Assembly (NCBI GenBank): GCA_028641055.1
Contig: CM054062.1
Coordinates: forward strand, 141,650,682-141,714,681
From: Alopecurus myosuroides
Taxonomy: Eukaryota; Streptophyta; Magnoliopsida; Poales; Poaceae
Length of the DNA: 64,000 nt
Direction of reading: 5' to 3'
A program made the translations under genes and the position numbers. Under the pieces are notes generated by a model. The model searched no databases. It saw only the letters and a list, made by a program, of their open reading frames with translations, and was not told the origin of the DNA. Each line of letters starts with the position of its first letter. Within the stretch, counting starts at the first letter, position 1. Of the stretch, positions 1 to 10,317 are shown in pieces.

Positions 1-2096
1 GCTACACAGCGCAAAAATACTCCTGCGGCACTCCTTTTATATAACTCCCCGTTAATGATGGAATAACCTTTTGCTCGCCTCAGAATTTGCCTTGCTAGTA
101 CCTCTTGCTGTGGTAACTCGCCCCGCGATAGGTAAGCCAGAAACGGCTCTGTCCACTCGGGAACAGTGCGTATAATGGCCACGAGCCCCAAATCCGGGTC
201 TTTGTTAGCCAGTTCTTCCTCAGACTCGGTTTTAACTGACGGCCGCCATAGCTCGTCCAGGAACACATTGGGTGGAACCGGCTCTCTGCACGAGCCGAGT
301 CTGGCGAGTGTATCTGCTGCCTCGTTTTTTCTTCTATCTACATGCTCCACCTCATACCCGGAAAAACACCCGGCAACCCGGTCCACCTCTCCGCGGTATG
401 CTGCCATAGTTGCATCTTTTCTGTCCCAAGTTCCCGAGACCTGCTGTACCACAAGATCCGAGTCCCCATAGCATCGTATCCTTTTAATGTTCATCTCCTT
501 GGCTATCTTCAATCCATGCAATAATGCCTCATACTCGGCCACGTTGTTGGAACAATCAAAGTGAATATGCAATACGTAACTCAATTTGTCTCCTTTAGGT
601 GATGTGAGCACCACTCCAGCTCTTGATCCCTCGTATTGCTTGGAACCATCAAAGTGCATTATCCAAGACTCGGAACTTGGAGGCATTGTGGGCATGCCTG
701 TGTGAGTCCAATCGTTAATGAAATCAACTAGAGCTTGAGATTTGATTGCCGACGTGGGCTCGTAGTTGATGTGGTAATCTCCCATCTCGATCGCCCACTT
801 GGCTATTCTACCTGTTGCATCCGAGTTTCTGATGATGTCCGGCATTGGTATAGAGCTAACCACTGTTATGGGGTGTTCCTGAAAATACGGCTTCAATTTC
901 CGGCTGGCCATGAAGACCCCGAAAACCAACTTCTGCCAATGTGGGTAGCGCTGCTTTGCTTCTGATAACACCTCACTGACGTAATAAACCGGCCTCTGGA
1001 CCGGGTGATCTTTTCCATCCTCCTTGCGCTCAACGACAACCACTGTGCTAACCGCTCGGGGGCCCGCTGCAACGTATAGTAACATGGGCTCTTTAGGACC
1101 CGGGGCTGCTAGGACTGGTGCCTCAGATAGTTGCTTTTTTAGTGCCTCGAATGCCTCATCCGCCTCTTGGTCCCAAACGAATTTATCAGACTTCCTCAAG
1201 AGCCGGTACAAGGGTATTGCCTTCTCTCCGAGTCTTGATATAAACCGGCTCAGCGCTGCTACGCACCCCGTAAGCTTCTGAACATGCTTCAGGTTTTCCG
1301 GCTTTTTCAGACTCTGGATAGCTTTGATTTTATCCGGGTTTGCTTCAATCCCTCTCTCTGAAACAATGAAACCGAGTAACTTCCCTGCTGGGACTCCAAA
1401 TACACACTTTGTCGGGTTAAGTTTCATCTGGTATCGTCTCAGGTTCTTGAATGTTTCCTTCAGATCATCAATAAATGTTTCAGTCTTTCTGGTCTTGATC
1501 ACCACGTCATCCACGTAAGCATGAACGTTGCGTCCAATTTGGTCCTCAAAGCACTTCAATCCAAAAGTCATGGTTTTGTAACAAAAGGCCCCAAAAGGGG
1601 TTATAAACGACGTTTTCTCCCAGTCTTCCTTCTTGAGCTTGATCTGATGATACCCAGAATATGCATCCAGGAAGCATAATAGGTCACTTCCAGCCACTGC
1701 GTCTATTATCTGATCTATCCTTGGAAGTGCAAACGGATCCTTTGGGCAATGCTCGTTGAGACTTGTATAATCAATGCACATCCTCCACTCATTGGTCTTT
1801 TTCATCACGAGAACCGGATTTGCTAGCCACTCCGGGTGAAATACTTCCATGATAAAGCCGGCTGTCAACAGCCGAGCAATTTCTTCGCCGATAGCCCTTC
1901 TTCTTTCCTCATTCATTTTTCTCAGTCCCTGCTTTACGTGCCTGGACTTGGGATCAACGTGCAAACTGTGCTCTGCCAGCTCTGTAGGGATACCCGGCAT
2001 ATCGCTAGGTGTCCAGGCGAACACATCCTGATTTGAACGAATAAACTCCACAAGTGCTTTTTCCTGCTCCTCGTCCAGGTTAGATCCTATGGCAAA
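1..2096 (-). pseudogene. pol: D pol: reverse transcriptase and RNase H (partial, with internal deletion)
   Basis: Homologous to residues of the B polyprotein from just after protease to just before integrase. The frame looks open from the ochre stop at 2097 to the window edge. RT blocks are recognisable: HPEWLANPV near 1830, LDAYSGYHQI near 1660, and the YVDD catalytic motif near 1505-1525. The RNase H motif FDGSKQ is near 645-660. Against B, 36 bp are missing at about 1554-1560, which removes twelve residues around the NAGATYQR block just upstream of YVDD. The cut is flanked by CTTC microhomology. This in-frame loss lies in the RT core and should inactivate it. The integrase lies outside the window. 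Confidence 0.85.
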
Positions 2097-4166
2097 TTAC
2101 TTGGAGGGATCACCTTCGACGAAGGCCACCATCTTGGTATCTTGTGCTGCTTTGAATTTTTCTCTCTCATCCTCAGTGTTTGGCCCCTTCAGCGTTGTCC
2201 TGTCATCCGGGTCCACTTGAGACCGGTAATACTTAAGCTCCTCCTTTCTACAGGCTTGTTCTGCCATTTCCGCGTCTCCTTCGTCACACTCAGCCGCTAT
2301 ATCCCGGCTCCCATGTATGGTGATGGTCTGTTTAGGACCCGGTATTTTTAGCTGTAGGTACACGTAACATGGCCTGGCCATGAACTTGGCGTAAGCCGGC
2401 CTCCCAAACAGCGCGTGATAAGGACTGCGCAACTTCACCACTTCGAACGTGAGCCACTCCACCCGGAAATTATCCTTTGATTCTCCAAAAGCAACCTCCA
2501 AGGTAATCTTTCCCTCAGGGCACGCTGAGTGACCCGGCACGATCCCGTGAAAAACTGTTGAACTCTTCTGTAGCTGAGACTCCTTGAGACCCATGCGTAT
2601 GAAAGTTTCCCAATATAGGATGTTGATGCTGCTTCCACCGTCCATTAATACCTTTTTCAGCTCATAACCATTAACCTGTGGTGCAACCACCAATGCTAGG
2701 ACTCCCGGGTGTTCTATTCTTTCCGGGTGATCTCTTCTGCTCCACGTTACATCCTGCTCGGACCACCTCAGGTATCTCGGGACAGCCGAGGAGACCGAGT
2801 TTACTGCCTTCTTTAGTATCTTTCTATCCTTGTTAGAAATTACTGTGGTGTGAACGTGGTATTGGCCCAATTGCTTGGGGTTGGCTTGGAAGCCTCCAAC
2901 TCCTCCCTGGTTATTACCCGGATTCCCAACTCCCGGGTTGCCTGCCGGGGGTGGGCCGTTGCCCGGGTTTCCACCCGGACCCGGTCCTCCTCCCCGGCCT
3001 GCACCTCGCATAGCCTTGTTCACTTCCTCGTTCTTCCATCTCTGCAAATCCGCACACTGCTCCAATGAGTGGTTAGCTGGCCTTCCATTCCTGTTGTGTT
3101 TTGGGCACGCCATTCTGAAGATATCCCAGTTGTTACCCGGCCTTGGTGGCCCCTGATAATTTCCTCCATTATGATTTCCTGCGTTGAAATTTCCTTCTGC
3201 CCTGGGCCTTGAAGACCCGGCTTCTGTGCTGGCGATAAACTCGGAATTCCCCTCGAACGGGCGCTTGTTCTGGTTGTTCCCATTGTTACCTCCGTGGTTA
3301 CCCTGCGTAGATCCATTGTCGGCTCTTCCATTATTGCCTGTATTTGCTTTTGCTTTCTTGTCATCAACATCCTCTTCCGTGGTGTCCGTTGCAGCGTGTT
3401 TGTTGCACGCATCCATTAGTTCTCCCATTGTAACCTCTGAAGCATTCCGACTGGATTTCATGCGAGTTAATTTCTGCACTAAAGGTGTATACTTGCATGT
3501 TTTGGCCATAGCCTGCAGCGCATCCTTCGGCTGAATATCTGTAGATGAATGCAATATCTCCATAACCCGGCGCACCCAGCTGCGCGCCGACTCTCCCTTC
3601 TTTTGCACACACCGTTGTAGATCGTCGATAGTAAACAGCTTCCTGCACGTTCCATGAAAGTGCTTGATAAACGCAGTTTTCAACTCACCCCATGACTTGA
3701 TAGATCCTTCCGGTAAATTGTTGAACCACAACTTTGCTGCTCCTTCCGACATCATTAAATACATGAACTTGGCTTGAAGGTTTTCAGACGCGTTGCGAAT
3801 CGACATAGCCATCTCATAACTGCTCAACCATGTTTCAGGATCCATAGTCGGCTCATAGTTCACTACTTTACCCGGTTCCTTGAATTTATCCGGGTAAGGC
3901 TCAGCCCTGATGTTATCCGTCAGACACTTGGGCCCAGCGAGATTAGTCGGTACTGGCCTCACCCGTGAAACATGCAATCCTGCGGGGGGTACGGCTGGAC
4001 GTGGCGCTGCCGCTGGTCCATGCACCGCAGACCCGACCGCGGCTCTCCTAGCTCTGGAGCTATCCACAATAGCTTGCGCTGCTGATACTGCTGGTGCTGC
4101 TTGCACGCGGAGAGGAGGCGGCATTTGCTGCTGTTCTGCCCTCCGGCGCGCTGAACTTGTTTGCAT
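2097..4166 (-). pseudogene. gag-pro: D gag (capsid domain, zinc motif) plus protease
   Basis: A 689-codon frame. Residues about 85-270 match the plant retrotransposon gag domain (WFNNLPEGSIKSW, AFIKHFHG, KKGESARSWVRR). They are followed by an Asn/Gly-rich stretch, a CX2HX8HX4C zinc-type motif (CPKHNRNGRPANHSLEQC, near 3100-3060) and a Gly/Pro-rich linker (3030-2880). The protease lies near 2760-2350, with DGGSSINILYWE in place of the usual D[ST]G, as seen in Tat-type relatives. The frame is the same as the upstream gag ORF, split from it by TAG at 4190-4188. It ends at TAA 2099-2097, where B has a glutamine codon. It would package RNA and mature the polyprotein if the stops were suppressed. 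Confidence 0.85.
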
Positions 4167-4187
4167 ATTGCCGGCATTGCCGTGCTG

Positions 4188-5663
4188 CTAGCTGATATAA
4201 GGTGTTCCATGCATTCCACTCCTATTATCCGGGTAATTAACCTGCTGAGCCACTGCTGTATGCAACAAATCGATCGCCCGTCGGGTCTGCTCCGCATGGG
4301 GTGACTCTCTTACGGGGATCTGATTCAATGCTAACGTTGCGGAATATACGTTATCCATGGGGTTATTGAAGTGACCTGGTGGTGTACGAAATCGTGAGGG
4401 TGGTGGTGGTGGCGCTGTGTTGCCGACAGGGGCCCCAGTCTGTAGTGTGGGTAACCCGGCCTGCACGTTTGCCGGCTGTCCTGCTCCAGTTGCAGGTTGA
4501 TACACAGTTTCCTGATTCACAGCCGGAATCGGCTGATCCTGGGGTGTGATAAATAGTGCGTTAGGGTTTATGACCCCACCCATCGCCGGTAATCTTGTCT
4601 GGTATCTCTGATGCACCCTGCTTGTCTCAGCCCGGAGCCGGTTTTCCAGCGCGTCCAGTTCGCGTTGGCGCGTGGCCACCCCTTGCTTTTCTGCTTCTAC
4701 ATCTCTTCTTTGTTGCTGTAGCGCGCGGCGTGCTACCTCCAAATCCCTGGCGCGTGCCGTGGCGTTTTCCGGGGTTATCACAGTAGCTAACACTGTTGGG
4801 TCCAAGACAATATTGTTACTGAACAGGGCCGGGTGTTGCGGATTCGAAGGACCTGCCCCGGGCGCCCTGTTAGCCAGGAACCCAAACATATTTGCCTGCA
4901 TCTCGCTATCCGCCGCTCGGCTGGTGACTGAAGCCGACTCTCCGTCAACCCGGGTCAGAACCGGGTTTCCTTCAGCCGAATTTTGCTGCTGGGCCAATGC
5001 TTGCGCCGCTCCGACCGCGGCCGTAGTCACGTTCCCCTGATTGAGATTGGTTGCAGGGGCCGTGTAGACCGCGACCTGGCGCGCAATGCTTGGCGAAGAC
5101 TCATACTCCTCCTCATCGCAGCTATCTTCCTCGTACCGGTCCTCCAGCAGGTGCAAGATAGACTCGGTATCATCCTCTCTTATGACCCGGCCACGCGGGG
5201 TCCATGCCGGCTCCTCCGGCTGTTCCCTCTTCGTGGTGGGCTCCTCTGTCGGATCCACCGTCCCGACCGATTCTTCTCCATCCGACTGAACGTGGGTGGC
5301 CTCTCCTGACACAGAATCAAATCCAAAATCGTCAGGGATTGAACCGAACGCACGTACCATGCCGACGAAGACGTTGACCCGGCCGATCGTGATGACGGAT
5401 CCGGATTCGAGCAGATCCGACTCTGGCCCCCAGCCAAAATCGTCCACCATCTTCTCTCCATCGGGGTTGGTGTAGATCTCGCCGATGACGAGGTTTTTCA
5501 TTTTCTCCCGAGCTTCTCCCGCGATGTAAACACCCTTGGACGTAGGCCCCACGGTGGGCGCCAACCGTCGTGGGATAATCACGGCAGACGTTATCGGGGG
5601 TAACTTGTCTTGGGGCAAATCGACTCTGGTGTTTGGGAGAGGGTTTAGCTCAAGGGAAACCAT
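4188..5663 (-). pseudogene. gag: D gag N-terminal region
   Basis: The frame continues into the capsid ORF after a single TAG stop (PYIS then stop). The first ATG is at 5663, inside the LTR. The first residues (MVSLELNPLPNTRVDL) are LTR-encoded and the frame then reads through the primer-binding site as RLAPTVG. The rest is acidic and low complexity, with a probable coiled coil rich in Ala, Arg, Glu and Gln near residues 320-370 (about 4750-4600) and a Pro-rich stretch. I know of no defined domain for this half. A and B keep only its start because both have deletions that remove the capsid region. I infer that the gag precursor of this family is long and that D carries one point-mutation stop. 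Confidence 0.75.
5546..5563 (-). other. D primer-binding site, tRNA-Lys type
   Basis: Read on the minus strand this is TGGCGCCCACCGTGGGGC, complementary over 18 nt to the 3' end of plant tRNA-Lys(CUU) including CCA (tRNA sequence from memory). It lies two bases from the LTR end. It is also inside the gag reading frame. Confidence 0.85.
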
Positions 5664-6054
5664 GGTGATATGCGATCTGGCAGCCGGCAATCAAGTCGCC
5701 GAGTCTCCGATCTGAATATATTATCTCCACTCTCGTGCTACAAGGGACACTCGATATCTCGCAATCTCTATCTCGTAAGCTTGCGTGTCTTATGAACTCG
5801 TCCGTTCTAACCCTAGGGGCTGGCTTATATAATCCCCGGATCCCCTGGCTTGCTCCCCAAGGCGTACTCGAAATCCTACCCGGACACTACTTACAAAACC
5901 CTAAACTTCCTTATCGGAACCCACAATCCGGGTTACGAGGCCTACACTCCTAGGCCTTCTAGAAGCCCTTTATTCCTTAGCCGGGTCTTGCACAGCGTCC
6001 TTTGGGCCGAGTTACTCCTTGGCGTTAGCCTACCGGGTTATCATCCCTCCATCA
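5566..6054 (-). repeat. D 5' LTR
   Basis: About 489 bp. On the minus strand it begins TGATGGAGGG at 6054 and ends next to the primer-binding site; the expected terminal CA is mutated (CG at 5566-5567 where TG is expected on plus). A TATA box (TATATAAG on minus) is at 5831-5824. The gag ATG at 5663 lies inside the LTR. The sequence is related to, but clearly diverged from, the LTRs of A and B. Confidence 0.85.
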
Positions 6055-6071
6055 GGAACAATGTCCTTTCA
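6055..6071 (-). repeat. E 3' LTR stub
   Basis: Seventeen bases identical to the outer end of the E 5' LTR at 44118-44134 (TGAAAGGACATTGTTCC on minus). The rest of the LTR is displaced beyond element D, outside the window. Confidence 0.9.
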
Positions 6072-6796
6072 ATCTCCCCCTTTTTGATGTTTGATGACAA
6101 CATACGGATTTGCATTTCGGATAATTTATCATGGCTATTTGCAAGGAGATAAAACTTATAGGGTACTCCCCCTATTTGTGTTCCCAATCATAAGATATAT
6201 ATATTTGATGAACACATGGAGTGTAAAGATTATGATTCTCCTCTCCCTCCATGTTTTATAGGACGGTAGGATAAGTGATGCTAACATGATATTCATATGC
6301 GAAGTGTGAAAATGTTTCGACCATGATCTAGCACTATAGATGGATATATATAGGAAAAGAGTTTGTTGAAACAATTTTGAACTAAGTAGTGAGCATACAT
6401 GTATAGGCATAGTGTCATCTTATATAAGTGATTGTATTGCGCACAAAATAAATCTCACCATAGCTTTCTTCTCATAGTGGTAGATAGATAAAAAAAATAA
6501 CCTCATTATGGCTTCATCACATCAATTAGATAGTATGATAACCTCACTATGATCTTCATCACATCAAATATCACATCACATAGTGGATAGATAGATAGTA
6601 CGATAGATAATAGAGACATAGTCTTACAATAGCAACAAAGTTCAACGAAACACACAAATAGTAAGATCAACTAAGATCAAGGAAAGTAATAGCTATGATA
6701 AGACGCAAATGGATGCATGATATGCAATGCATTGTGTGAATATTTCTCCCCCTTTGCACCAAGACACCAAAAAGGGAGAAAATGATGCATGTCCAA
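6072..6796 (-). other. E 3' untranslated region with three polypurine tracts
   Basis: AT-rich, with no coding potential seen. The plus-strand primer tract AAAAAGGGGGAGAT lies directly against the LTR (6085-6072). Two further purine runs, AAATAGGGGGAGT at 6177-6165 and AAAGGGGGAGAAA at 6755-6743, sit upstream; the last is about 40 bp after the stop of the extra ORF. Between 6480 and 6640 there are imperfect GATA and TCATCACATCA repeats. Confidence 0.75.
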
Positions 6797-7029
6797 TCAC
6801 TCATCGTCATCCATCTCATCATACGGCTCGGGAAAGTCCTCGGTAGGTGCCTGATTGGAACTAGCATCAGCTGTAAAGGAGGACGCAAAAGGACCGAGAG
6901 AACTAGCGTCATCGCCAAGCCAGTAGGTGTGATGTGACTTCCATTGGTCCTCCGGGATCTCATCCGAGCTAGGAGAGCTGAGTGGAAGATAAAGAGCTGT
7001 CATGATAGCCCGCTGGTTGAGATGAGAGG
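6797..7029 (-). pseudogene. E extra ORF downstream of pol, C-terminal part
   Basis: Reads from the A insertion site at 7029 to a TGA-type end at 6797. It is Ser/Pro-rich and then strongly acidic, ending in EPYDEMDDDE. On the other side of A the ORF resumes at 15166, in a different frame unless one base is corrected near 15200. Highly acidic, disordered tails are typical of this ORF in SIRE/Maximus-like elements. No transmembrane segment is seen in this part. Function unknown. Confidence 0.65.
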
Positions 7030-7508
7030 TGATGGAGGGATAATAACCCGGTAGGCCAACTCCAAGGTGTAACCCGGCCCAAGGGACACGGCACAGGATC
7101 CGGCTAAGGATGACGAAACTTCTGGAAGGCCCAAAGTTTGCGAGCCTCGTAACCCGGATTGTGGGTTGCGGTAAGGAAAGCTAGGGTTTGTAAGCGGTGT
7201 CCGGGTAGGATTCAGGGTGCGCCTTGGAGGGCAAGCCAGGGGGTACGGTGCTTTATAAACCAACCCCTAGGTCTAGTTTAAGGGAGATCCAAGAGTTCTA
7301 GCAATCTCGCCTAATATCGAGTATCTAGTGTAACACTTAATTTGAGTTGTTATCTTGAGATCGGAGACTCGGCGACTTGATTGACGGCTACCAGATCAAA
7401 GTTCATCATCATGTTTTCCTCTGAGCTAAACCCTCTCCCAAACGCCTGTGTCGTCTTGCCCCAAGATCAGTTACCCCCGGTAACGTCTGCCGTGATTATC
7501 CCACGACA
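7030..7508 (+). repeat. A 5' LTR
   Basis: TGATGGAGGG to ATCCCACGACA, 479 bp. A TATA box (TTTATAAA) is at 7252-7259. The gag ATG (7411) lies 98 bp before the LTR end, so the LTR codes for the first 33 or so residues of gag. Confidence 0.92.
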
Positions 7509-8310
7509 GTTGGCGCCCACCGTGGGGCCTGCGTCCAAAGGTGTTTACGTCACGGGAGAAGCTCGGAAGAACATGGAGAATCTCGTCGTCGGCGAGATCT
7601 ACATCGACCACAAAGGAGACAAGATGGTGGACGATTCCGGCTGGGGGCCAGAGTCGGATCACCTCGAATCCGGATCCGTCGTGACAATCGGCCGGATCAG
7701 CGTCTTCGTCGGTATGGTATGTACTTCTGGTTCGATCCCTGACAATTTTGGATCTGATTCTATGTCAGGGGAGGCCGCTTACATCCAGCAAGATGGAGAA
7801 GAATCGGTTGGAACGGCAGATCCGGCAGAAGAACCCGTCACGAAGTGGGAACAGCCGGGGGAGCCGGCATGGACCCCGCGTGTCCTGGTTGAGAGAGAAG
7901 ATGATACTGAATCCATCCTGGATCTGCTGGAGAATCGGTATGAGGAGAATAATAACGAAGAGGAACAACATGAATTTACGCCAATCATCATACGCCGAGT
8001 TGCGGTCTACACGGCACCTGCGGCCAACCTCAATCAAGAGAACGGGACCACGGCCGCAGTCGGAGCATCCCAAGCGTTGGCTCAGCAGCAGGGTGCGGCC
8101 AACGGAGACCCGGTTCTGAGCCGGGTTGAAGGAGAATCGGCATCGGTTACCAGCCGCGCGCCAGACGAGGAAGTGAACAGAGCCATGCGAGGTGCGGGAC
8201 GGGGAGGAGGACCGGGTCAGGGTGGAAACCCGGGCAACGGCCCACCCCCAGCCGGTAACCCGGCAGCCGGAAATCAGGGCAACAATCAAGGGGGAGCTGG
8301 AGGTTTCTAG
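7411..8310 (+). pseudogene. gag: A gag with capsid domain deleted
   Basis: Starts at ATG 7411 in the LTR (MFSSELNPL), runs through the primer site and an acidic N-terminal region, then jumps from SRAPD to EEVNRAMRGAGRGGG near 8165. Compared with D this removes the coiled coil, the whole capsid domain and the zinc motif in frame. The Gly/Pro/Asn-rich linker is kept. The frame ends at TAG 8308-8310, where D has a glutamine codon (CAA); this looks like a C-to-T change. Without capsid this protein cannot form particles on its own. Confidence 0.85.
7511..7528 (+). other. A primer-binding site, tRNA-Lys type
   Basis: TGGCGCCCACCGTGGGGC, two bases (GT) after the LTR; an 18-nt complement of the tRNA-Lys(CUU) 3' end. 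In frame with gag, where TTG GCG CCC ACC GTG GGG reads LAPTVG. Confidence 0.88.
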
Positions 8311-8838
8311 GCCAACCCCAAGCAGTTGGGTCAATATCACGTGCATACTACCGGAGGCTCTAACAAGGATAAAAAGATACTGAAACAAGCGGTCAACTCA
8401 ATCTCTTCGGCTATCCCGAGGTATTTGAGGTGGTCAGAACAAGATGTAACATGGAGCAGAAGAGATCACCCGGAAAGAGTAGAACACCCGGGAGTCTTAG
8501 CATTGGTAGTTGCACCACAGGTCAATGGGTACGAGCTGAAAAAGGTCCTGATGGATGGAGGAAGCAGCATCAATATCCTGTACTGGGAAACCTTTCTACG
8601 CATGGGTCTCAAGGAATCTCACCTCCAAAAAAGTACGACAGTTTTCCATGGCATAGTACCGGGTCATTCAGCATGCCCCGAGGGAAAAATCGCATTGGAA
8701 GTAGCTTTTGGGGAATCAAAGGACAATTATCGAGTTGAGTGGCTTACTTTCGAGGTGGTTAAGTTGCGCAGTCCGTATCACGCGCTATTTGGAAGGCCGG
8801 CTTATGCTAAATTCATGGCGAGGCCATGTTATGTATAA
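8311..8838 (+). pseudogene. pro: A aspartic protease
   Basis: In frame with the preceding gag after its TAG. Contains YLRWSEQDVTWSRRDHP, VLMDGGSSINILYWE (DGG in the active-site position, near 8551-8590) and YHALFGRPAYAKFMA. It ends at TAA 8836-8838, where D and B have a tyrosine codon (C-to-A change). It is closely similar to the D and B proteases, so the fold is probably intact up to that stop. Confidence 0.85.
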
Positions 8839-9262
8839 CTACAATTAAAAATACCGGGTCCTAAGCAGACCATTACCATACATGGAAATCGAGATATAGC
8901 AGCTGAATGCGATGAAGGAGACGCGGCAATGGCCGAGCAAGCCTGTAGAAAGAGGAACTCAAACATTACCGGTCTCAAGCAGACCCGGAGGACAGGACCA
9001 CCTCAAAAAGGCCGAGCACTGAAGGAGAAAACGCAAAACCCAGGTCAGAACAAGATGCTAAGATGGTGGCTTTCATCAAGAACGATTCCTCTAAACAATC
9101 TGGCATAGGAGAAGAAATCACACCGCCGGTCACAGCTAGCCGCGTTATGGGAACACCTCACCCGGATTGGCTAGCAAACCCGGTACTCATCATGAAAAAG
9201 TCCAACAAATGGAGAGTGTGCATCGGTCGCGTCAGCCCGGGACCGATTCCCAAGAAGAACTA
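8839..9262 (+). pseudogene. pol: A reverse transcriptase remnant
   Basis: Homology continues in shifting frames: PGPKQTI and the AECDEGDA block, then a frameshift, then MVAFIKNDSSKQ joined directly to IGEEI. HPDWLANPVLIMKKSNKWRVCI follows and breaks off. The palm domain with YVDD, RNase H and integrase are absent. At least two deletions and one frameshift are needed to explain it. At about 9262 the sequence switches to the non-coding region that follows pol in B. Confidence 0.85.
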
Positions 9263-10317
9263 AACAATGTAACGGGCAGCAGGTTTCAGACGCGCTCTTT
9301 TCCTACCCGGGGTACCTAAGGGGACTGGAAGGTTTTTAATGAGGCGGCCTGCTGACCCAAACTTTTTCGTATCAGTAAAAGAGATGGTTATCAAGTCTTA
9401 TTATGATCTTTGCTTCGGTTACAAGTAAGTAGTATTCACTGCTATCAGTACATCAGTATCATCAAGTATGTTGCATATATATAGGTCTTGGGGGCTGGTT
9501 GCTTGAATAGCACAGACACAAACCCAAAGGCCCGGCCTTGATGCCTATGAGTTATAAGGGCCGACTACTCGCAAGACGAGTACGGCTGCAATCTTATAAC
9601 CGGAGAAAGGAGCCAAATTTTCTTGACTATTCTTACTTAAGCTCGATGTGACTCGCACCAAAGTGGCATGATCTGTTCGCTTACGATTACAATCAGCCGT
9701 GCAGCCCAATGGGACTTGCCTGACCCTGTTTTTCGTATAGATGTAACAACATGGTATCCACGCGAAAACCGGCTTACAGTACAAGATAGTCAAAAGGGTC
9801 ATCTAAACCACAAGTTATGCAGAGTACAAGGCTAATAGCCAAAAACTCAACGATTATCAAGCATAACTTCAGTACCTACACGGGACGGCTATAGGTTTTC
9901 GGCTCGGTAGAAAACAATTTGTTCTTTGAGAAAGGCCACACCCCCCTGACTCGGACTTTGGGTCATGGGGAGTGGGGACTTTGAAACAGAAACAAACTGC
10001 TTGGCTATCAAAGCTCGAAAGACCCTAGCATCCGAGTCTTGGGGACTTAAAGAAAAGTCCGCTTATCAAAACCCGTGGTACTCGGGAAACCGAGTCTCAC
10101 AAGGGGAACCAAAAAGAGAGTCGGGTATCGAGAATAAGTTCAAGAATAGACAAATATCAAGATTATCAAAAGGCCAGGAAAGGCACAAGTACATCACGGA
10201 GCAAAAGTACGTTACAAATTACGATACCAATATCAAGGGTGCACAGGCGCACCATCAAAAGTATACTAGTTTCGAATACACAGTATCAAGTTATCGAGGT
10301 ATTATGATGGCGTTGCC
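9263..10317 (+). other. A conserved non-coding region between pol and the antisense gene
   Basis: No credible ORF. It aligns by eye with the corresponding region of B (30540-29460, reverse strand), including a well-conserved block around 9690-9790. It contains GGGGACT at 9320, 9974 and 10041 and a TTGGGGGCT at about 9489. It may hold signals for the convergent 3' ends of pol and the antisense transcript; that is inference. Confidence 0.6.

Larger units (their letters stand above)
1..6054 (-). mobile_element. Element D: Tat-type Ty3/gypsy LTR retrotransposon, 5' part only
   Basis: Minus-strand gypsy element entering from the left window edge. Read right to left it has a 5' LTR (6054-5566), a primer-binding site, gag, protease, reverse transcriptase and RNase H. 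The window ends just before the integrase zinc finger. It is collinear with element B. It is inserted in the 3' LTR of copia element E, 17 bp from that LTR's outer end; the flanking bases 6055-6059 (GGAAC) should be its target duplication, whose other copy is outside the window. Lesions: an amber stop inside gag, an ochre stop between protease and RT, and a 36-bp deletion in RT. It is therefore probably not autonomous. Confidence 0.9.

Noticed and set aside
6480..6640. CRISPR-like or satellite array from GATA and TCATCACATC repeats
   Set aside because: Irregular short repeats without uniform units or spacers; low-complexity 3' UTR of E.
7511..7528. tRNA-Lys gene fragment
   Set aside because: Only the 18-nt 3'-end complement is present, next to the LTR: a primer-binding site.
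7765..8388. 207-codon minus-strand ORF over A gag
   Set aside because: Shadow of the sense gag frame; not part of the antisense gene, which lies at 10318-13515.
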